Of a stretch of 64,000 nt of DNA, positions 60,205 to 64,000 are shown piece by piece. The notes below the pieces were generated by a model. It was not told where the DNA came from. It searched no databases and saw only the letters and a program-made list of their open reading frames with translations. The DNA comes from Novosphingobium fuchskuhlense (GTDB lineage Bacteria; Pseudomonadota; Alphaproteobacteria; Sphingomonadales; Sphingomonadaceae). The translations under genes were made by a program, and so were the position numbers. The stretch is from assembly GCF_001519075.1 (NCBI RefSeq), contig NZ_KQ954244.1, positions 1,195,934-1,259,933 on the forward strand. Reading direction: 5' to 3'. Each line of letters begins with the position of its first letter. Position 1 is the first letter of the stretch.

Positions 60205-60224
60205 ACCGGCAAGCCTTTGCCGGT
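60205..60224. promoter_or_regulatory. 20-base palindrome between divergent flagellar promoters
   Basis: ACCGGCAAGCCTTTGCCGGT has perfect 8-bp arms around GCCT. It lies about 45-60 bases upstream of the flgB sigma54 promoter, an enhancer-like distance. It resembles the palindromes at the flagellin promoter, and a degenerate copy (CGGCAGATTGCCTCCG) follows at about 60,228. It is a candidate binding site for the FlbD-like activator. Confidence 0.55.
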
Positions 60225-60306
60225 TGGCGGCAGATTGCCTCCGCCCGCCCTGAAGCGCGGGCGCCTGCTGCCGTTCTTGTCTGGCGAGGCAGCGAGGCAG
60301 GCACGA

Positions 60307-60975
60307 ATGGACTGGACGCACATGCTCGACCCTGTGGCGGCGAGCATTGTCATCGGCGGAACGCTGGGGGCAACCGCGCTGCGCAGCGGCTGGGCGGATT
60401 GCCGCGCGGCCGGTGCCGCGCTCGCGGCGCTGCTGCGGCCGCGCTTCCGCGCCGAACTCGTGCGCGGGGGCCTTGCGCCGTTGGTGGCGCAGGCCGGGCG
60501 CGACGGATTGCTGCGTGCCACCCCCCGGCCCTGTGGCGATGCGGCCATCGATGCCGCCGTCGCCGCGCTCGTCCAGACGCGTTCGCTCGCCGCCTTTACC
60601 GCGCGCGACGACGCGGCGCGCGAGGCCCGCGTGGCCTGCGCGATCCGCGCGGTGCGCACGCTGGCGCTGGGCGCCGAGCTTTCGCCGGTGTTCGGCCTTG
60701 CCGGAACGCTCATTTCGCTCAGCCAGCTACCGGCGGACGGCCTCGCCCGCGCCGCGTTCATGGGCGCGATCTCGATGGCGGTGCTCACCACGCTCTACGG
60801 CGTGCTGCTGGGCAATCTGGTGCTGGCGCCGCTGGCGCGGGCCGTGGAGCGCCGTGTGGAGGCCGAGGAAGCGGCGCGGCGCGAGGTGATGGATTGGCTG
60901 CTGGCACAGCTCGCGCCGACCTGCCCGCCGACGCGGAGCGTGGCGCAGCCGCGCGCGTGGCTGCGCGAGGCCTGA
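60307..60975 (+). CDS. MotA-like proton channel protein
   Basis: The gene encodes 222 residues from the ATG at 60307 (MDWTHMLDPVAASIVIGG). Helix-forming segments near 5-25, 130-150 and 165-185 and the stretch AELSPVFGLAGTLISLSQLP, then AISMAVLTTLYGVLLGN, match the MotA/TolQ/ExbB core. It is shorter than MotA and not its true copy, as motA is elsewhere in the window. It forms an operon with the next gene, its stop overlapping that start, and probably makes an accessory ion-channel unit. Confidence 0.8.
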   Translation: MDWTHMLDPVAASIVIGGTLGATALRSGWADCRAAGAALAALLRPRFRAELVRGGLAPLVAQAGRDGLLRATPRPCGDAAIDAAVAALVQTRSLAAFTARDDAAREARVACAIRAVRTLALGAELSPVFGLAGTLISLSQLPADGLARAAFMGAISMAVLTTLYGVLLGNLVLAPLARAVERRVEAEEAARREVMDWLLAQLAPTCPPTRSVAQPRAWLREA

Positions 60976-61421
60976 TGTCCACCCCACCGCCGCACGGGCT
61001 CTACGGTGCGCCGATCGCGATGCCGTGGCAGACGATCCTCGCAGACCTCGCGCTGATCCTGTTCATGATGACGGCGGCGGCACTTTCAAATGCGCCCGAT
61101 GGGCCGCTTCTGCCCTCGGCGCCGAAGCCTGCGCCGGTGGTGCGGCCACCGGCACCATCCGTTCGGGGCGAGCCGGTGGGGGTGTGGCGCGATGGCCCGG
61201 GATCGCCCGGCCTCGCCCAATGGCTGGCGCAGCAGGCGCGCGATCCGCGGCTCAGGGTCTCGATCCTCGTCCGCCATCTCGCGGGGCATGAGCGCGACGC
61301 GCTGGCGCGTGCCGAAGCACTGGTGGCCAAGGCCGGTGCGCGCGGCGCGGGCGCACGGATCGTGATTGAGCCAGGCCGCGAGAACGGCACGAGCGTGGTC
61401 CTGGCCTATGATGCCGAGTGA
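60975..61421 (+). CDS. Single-helix partner of MotA-like protein, ExbD/MotB-like
   Basis: The 148-residue protein has one membrane helix (about 19-41, ILADLALILFMMTAAALS) preceded by an Asp at its start. MotB and ExbD carry their proton-binding Asp in the same kind of place. A Pro-rich linker and a soluble alpha/beta C-terminal domain follow (RVSILVRHLAGHERDALARA). No OmpA-type wall-binding motif is seen. The start overlaps the stop of the MotA-like gene. Family membership is inferred from layout and partner, not from a strong match. Confidence 0.65.
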   Translation: MSTPPPHGLYGAPIAMPWQTILADLALILFMMTAAALSNAPDGPLLPSAPKPAPVVRPPAPSVRGEPVGVWRDGPGSPGLAQWLAQQARDPRLRVSILVRHLAGHERDALARAEALVAKAGARGAGARIVIEPGRENGTSVVLAYDAE

Positions 61422-61492
61422 CGTGCGGGAGCGAGGTGGCACGATGATTGCAGCGATACGGGCATTGCTCCCTCTTGCGAAAGCTCTCTGCC

Positions 61493-61999
61493 ATGGCTGC
61501 CTTTCGTCATGCCTATACAGCCGCGCTGATGCTGGCACCGCTTCCGGCGCTGGCCGGGCCGCTGACCGACCTCGCGATGATCGACAATGCCGTCGCCGCC
61601 TTTACCGGACAGCAGATCGGCGTGCCGGGCGGCGCGGCGCAGCCGGTGGACCGGCGGCTGCGGCTGGCGGTGTGCAGCGCCCCGCTGGCGCTTTCGTGGT
61701 ATGGCAATGCGCAGACGAGCGTGCTGGTGCGCTGCCCCGATGCGGGCGGCTGGCGGGTGTTCGTGCCGGTGAGCGCGGCACGCGTTGCGCCGGCTGCCGC
61801 GCCTGCCGTGATCGCGGTGGCGCGCGGCGAGGGCGTGACGGTGACCGTGGCGGGCGATGGCTTTTCGGTCTCGCAGCCGGGCGAAGCGCTCGATGCGGGT
61901 GCGGTGGGTGCCTGGATCCGCGTGCGGACCGCCGCCAAGGCCGATCCGCTGCGCGCGCGGGTGGTGCGACCGGGGCTGGTGGAACTGCCGGTCGATTGA
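61493..61999 (+). CDS. flgA: P-ring chaperone FlgA
   Basis: The gene encodes 168 residues from the ATG at 61493 (MAAFRHAYTAALMLAPLPAL), which gives a clean signal peptide; a TTG at 61448 is possible. The SAF-like C-terminal domain is recognisable though short. FlgA helps FlgI form the P ring in the periplasm. The gene stands between the MotA-like pair and flgM. Confidence 0.78.
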   Translation: MAAFRHAYTAALMLAPLPALAGPLTDLAMIDNAVAAFTGQQIGVPGGAAQPVDRRLRLAVCSAPLALSWYGNAQTSVLVRCPDAGGWRVFVPVSAARVAPAAAPAVIAVARGEGVTVTVAGDGFSVSQPGEALDAGAVGAWIRVRTAAKADPLRARVVRPGLVELPVD

Positions 62000-62116
62000 G
62001 GCCAGAACCGGCGGCGATCTGCCGCCACATGCCGCCCCCGGCAAAATTTTTCCGCCCCGCCTTAAACTCTCCCTTGAGCGGCCGTTCTGGTTTGCAGGAA
62101 ACGCGAGGAGCGGACC
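62000..62116. promoter_or_regulatory. flgM promoter region with sigma28-type promoter
   Basis: TAAA at 62,063-62,066 and GCCGTTCT at 62,081-62,088 are 14 bases apart, as at the flagellin gene, and fit a FliA-type promoter. It lies about 30 bases before the flgM ATG. A GGCGGC/GCCGCC inverted repeat at 62,010-62,026 and a CCCGGCAAAA half-site precede it. AGGAG at 62,105 or so is the ribosome-binding site. Confidence 0.6.
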
Positions 62117-62434
62117 ATGTCATCCTTTGAAATCGGTGCATCGCGGCCGGTCAGCGCGGTGCAGGTCAGTACTGTTGGTCAGGGCAGCAAGCCCGTCCAG
62201 ACCGAAGCCACGGCTGAAACCGCCAAGGCGCAGGCCCCGGCCCCGGCTGCTGCGGCCGCCGCCGCGCCACAGGTGGAAACCAGCGACGCCGTCAAGGCGG
62301 GCGCGGCTCCGGTCGACCAGGAGCGGGTCCAGACGATCCGCCATGCCATCGAAACCGGCACCTACCCCGTGCTCCCGACCAAGATCGCCGATGCGATGAT
62401 CGCGGCCGGGATGCTGCTGAGGAGCCCCAAGTGA
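62117..62434 (+). CDS. flgM: Anti-sigma28 factor FlgM
   Basis: The protein has 105 residues. The long, disordered, Ala/Gln-rich N-terminal part is followed by the sigma28-binding helices (DQERVQTIRHAIETGTYPVL, then PTKIADAMIAAGMLL). FlgM holds sigma28 inactive until it is exported through the finished hook. Its own sigma28-type promoter would form the usual feedback loop. It overlaps flgN by four bases (GTGA). Confidence 0.92.
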   Translation: MSSFEIGASRPVSAVQVSTVGQGSKPVQTEATAETAKAQAPAPAAAAAAAPQVETSDAVKAGAAPVDQERVQTIRHAIETGTYPVLPTKIADAMIAAGMLLRSPK

Positions 62435-62808
62435 GCGCACACATGAATGCGGCCATCGATACCGTGCAGCCGATCCGTCGTCCCACCCAGCTGCGCGATA
62501 CCTTGCGGCAGATGCTGGCCGTTCTGGAAGACGAGCGGCAGGCGCTTGCCGGGCTGGACGTCGATGCGATCATGGGCTGCGCGGTCGACAAGAATGCCCT
62601 TTGCGGGCGTCTCGATACGACCGCGCCCGAAGCGATCGACGAGGAATGCCGCGGCCTTCTGGAAGCGGCGCGCCGCGTCAATGAGGCCAATCGCCGCGTT
62701 CGCAACCTGATCGCGGCCAATGTTTCGGCGCGTCTGGACGCGCTGACGGGCCAGCCCGCGCTTTATCGGGCCAATGCGCCCCATGCCCGGATCAGCCGCG
62801 CGCGCTGA
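62431..62808 (+). CDS. flgN: Junction-protein export chaperone FlgN
   Basis: The gene encodes 125 residues from a GTG overlapping the flgM stop (an ATG four codons later is an alternative). It is all-helical, with the FlgN pattern (LRDTLRQMLAVLEDERQALA, then ARRVNEANRRVRNLIAANVS). FlgN guards FlgK and FlgL before export. Sequence similarity is modest; position after flgM supports the call. Confidence 0.82.
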   Translation: MSAHMNAAIDTVQPIRRPTQLRDTLRQMLAVLEDERQALAGLDVDAIMGCAVDKNALCGRLDTTAPEAIDEECRGLLEAARRVNEANRRVRNLIAANVSARLDALTGQPALYRANAPHARISRAR

Positions 62809-62810
62809 TT

Positions 62811-62826
62811 TGGCACGCTGCTTGCT
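62811..62826 (+). promoter_or_regulatory. Sigma54 promoter before transglycosylase-flhA
   Basis: TGGCACGCTGCTTGCT is a near-perfect sigma54 promoter with the required ten bases between GG and GC. It begins right after the flgN stop and lies about 50 bases before the GTG of the next gene. Confidence 0.9.
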
Positions 62827-62873
62827 GAAGCCTTTCCGACCGCCCGCTTGCGGCGGTCTGGAAAGGGACTTCA

Positions 62874-63680
62874 GTGAGCGAGCCGACACCCATCGCTGTT
62901 ACCACGGTTCAACGCCCGGCGCCCGATGTGCGGGGGGCGATTGCGCGTGCGGCGGCGGCGACCGGGACCGACTTTTCCTACCTCATGGCGCAGGCGCGGC
63001 TCGAATCCGGGCTCAACCCGCATGCGCGCGCGGCAACATCGAGCGCGGCGGGGCTCTACCAGTTCACCGGGCAGACCTGGCTTTCGATGCTGGACAAGCA
63101 TGGGGCGGAGCTCGGGATTGGCGGTGCGGGCGATCCGGCCGCGCGTTCGCAGTTGCTCGCGCTGCGCTCCGATCCGGAGCTATCCGCGTTGATGGCGGGA
63201 ACCCTTGCAAACGACAACCGCGATTTCCTCTCGGGAATTCTCGGCCGCGATCCCGACGCGAGCGAGCTTTACCTTGCGCATTTCCTCGGTGCGGAAGGAG
63301 CCGGACGCTTCCTCGGCGCGCTGGGGAGCAACCCGGCGCAAAGCGCGGCGGCGCTGCTACCCCGCGCGGCGGCGGCGAACCGGGGGATCTTCTTCGGCCC
63401 CTCCGGCGCGCGCTCGGTGGGTGAAGTGATGGACCTGCTGCGCGGGCGGATGACGAGCGCGATGAACGCGCCGGATGCGCCGCTGCCGACGTATGCCGCC
63501 GCAGCGCCGCAGGGCGGACCGATCCAGCAGGCGTTCAACGCGGCGGCGAACGCGCCCGATGCGCCGCCTGCCCGCTCTATGGCCGATACTCTGCGCGACG
63601 CCTTTGCGCTCGCCCAGCCCGGCGCGGCCCCGGCGCATGTGCGCGCGGCCTATGGCCAGCTCCGCAGTCTGGGGATCTGA
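62874..63680 (+). CDS. Lytic transglycosylase of the flagellar cluster (SltF/FlgJ-like role)
   Basis: The gene encodes 268 residues from a GTG at 62874. It has an SLT domain with catalytic E44 (YLMAQARLESGLNPHARA) and the AAGLYQFTGQTWLSMLDKHG stretch, then a Pro/Ala-rich tail that may contact the rod. There is no ordinary signal peptide, so it may leave by the flagellar export gate or another path. It would open the cell wall for the rod, the job of the muramidase part of enteric FlgJ, which is missing here. Confidence 0.82.
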   Translation: MSEPTPIAVTTVQRPAPDVRGAIARAAAATGTDFSYLMAQARLESGLNPHARAATSSAAGLYQFTGQTWLSMLDKHGAELGIGGAGDPAARSQLLALRSDPELSALMAGTLANDNRDFLSGILGRDPDASELYLAHFLGAEGAGRFLGALGSNPAQSAAALLPRAAAANRGIFFGPSGARSVGEVMDLLRGRMTSAMNAPDAPLPTYAAAAPQGGPIQQAFNAAANAPDAPPARSMADTLRDAFALAQPGAAPAHVRAAYGQLRSLGI

Positions 63681-63686
63681 CCGGCC

Positions 63687-64000
63687 ATGCTGAAACGCTT
63701 CGGCTCTCCCGGCGCGCTGGCGCTGCCCGGCGGCATCCTGATCCTGATCGCGCTGATGATCATGCCGATCCCCTCGTTTCTGCTCGACGCGTTCTTCGTG
63801 CTCAATATCGCGCTTTCGGTCGCGATCCTGATGGCGGCGATGAATGCGCTGAAGCCGCTCGATTTCTCCTCGTTCCCCTCGGTCCTGCTGTTCGCCACGC
63901 TGCTGCGCCTCGCGCTCAACGTCGCCTCCACGCGCATCGTGCTGGTGAAGGGCCATGAAGGCGGCGCGGCGGCAGGGCATGTGATCGAGAGCTTCGGTGA
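63687..64000 (+). CDS. flhA: Flagellar export protein FlhA, 5' part
   Basis: The first 104 residues are visible before the window ends. The N-terminus has several membrane helices and the FHIPEP signature region (FPSVLLFATLLRLALNVAST). FlhA is the large export-gate component that docks chaperone-substrate complexes. It starts six bases after the transglycosylase stop and should share the sigma54 promoter. Confidence 0.95.
   Translation, partial: MLKRFGSPGALALPGGILILIALMIMPIPSFLLDAFFVLNIALSVAILMAAMNALKPLDFSSFPSVLLFATLLRLALNVASTRIVLVKGHEGGAAAGHVIESFG

Overview
The window is GC-rich, densely coded DNA from an alphaproteobacterium. I read it as a member of the Sphingomonadales (Novosphingobium/Sphingomonas type). 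The grounds are the gene content and style (an NDUFA9-like complex I protein, a trb module ending in a DUF2274 gene and a LysR gene, very short FlgD and FlgE) and an SOS box of the form GTTC-N7-GTTC, which is the alphaproteobacterial LexA site. The species assignment is inference.

Positions 1-14,669 look like the end of an integrative conjugative element. The window opens inside an IS66-family insertion (tnpA, tnpB and the 5' end of tnpC, reverse strand, 1-982). A complete mating-pair-formation operon follows (trbB-C-D-E-J-K-L-F-G-I plus a DUF2274 gene, 1227-10,930), most genes overlapping by a few bases. A convergent LysR gene, a small ORF broken by an in-frame TGA, and an SOS-controlled umuD-umuC pair come next, then a decayed DUF6118-like gene. 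The block ends at the 3' end of a tRNA-Leu(CAG) gene (14,670-14,756, reverse strand), next to a perfect 14-7-14 inverted repeat. No relaxase, TraG coupling protein or integrase is visible; these would have to lie to the left of the window or be lost.

Positions 14,757-22,893 are ordinary chromosome: an NDUFA9-like dehydrogenase, a secreted double retropepsin/TPR protein, an orphan protein of lower GC, a glutathione S-transferase and an ABC-F ATPase. A ParA-like ATPase lies just downstream of the chemotaxis operon on the same strand.

Positions 22,894-31,427 hold chemotaxis. A reverse-strand operon runs STAS-cheA-cheR-cheB-cheD-cheY-cheW-small helical protein, with parA behind it. Divergently there is a second CheB lacking the catalytic histidine, and a B12-binding protein resembling AerR/PpaA regulators.

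Positions 31,434-64,000 are flagellar. One reverse-strand gene string of about 15 kb runs flbD-like regulator-fliE-F-G-H-I-J-K-L-M-N-O-P-Q-R-flhB-fliD-fliS. A single flagellin gene faces away from it, with a sigma28-type promoter and a strong terminator. A racemase and a CPBP protease separate this from a second reverse-strand string, flgB-C-D-E-F-G-H-I-J-K-L-motA-motB. Divergent from flgB run a MotA-like/ExbD-like pair, flgA, flgM, flgN, a lytic transglycosylase and the start of flhA. Two near-consensus sigma54 promoters (before flgB, and before the transglycosylase) and two matching sigma28-type promoters (flagellin, flgM) suggest the usual hierarchy: sigma54 and the FlbD-like activator drive the hook-basal body, FlgM holds back sigma28, and sigma28 drives late genes. 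The most unusual points are reduced hook proteins, a FliM without its CheY-binding peptide, repeated CGGCA/TGCCG palindromes at flagellar promoters, and a perfect 36-bp hairpin between motA and motB.
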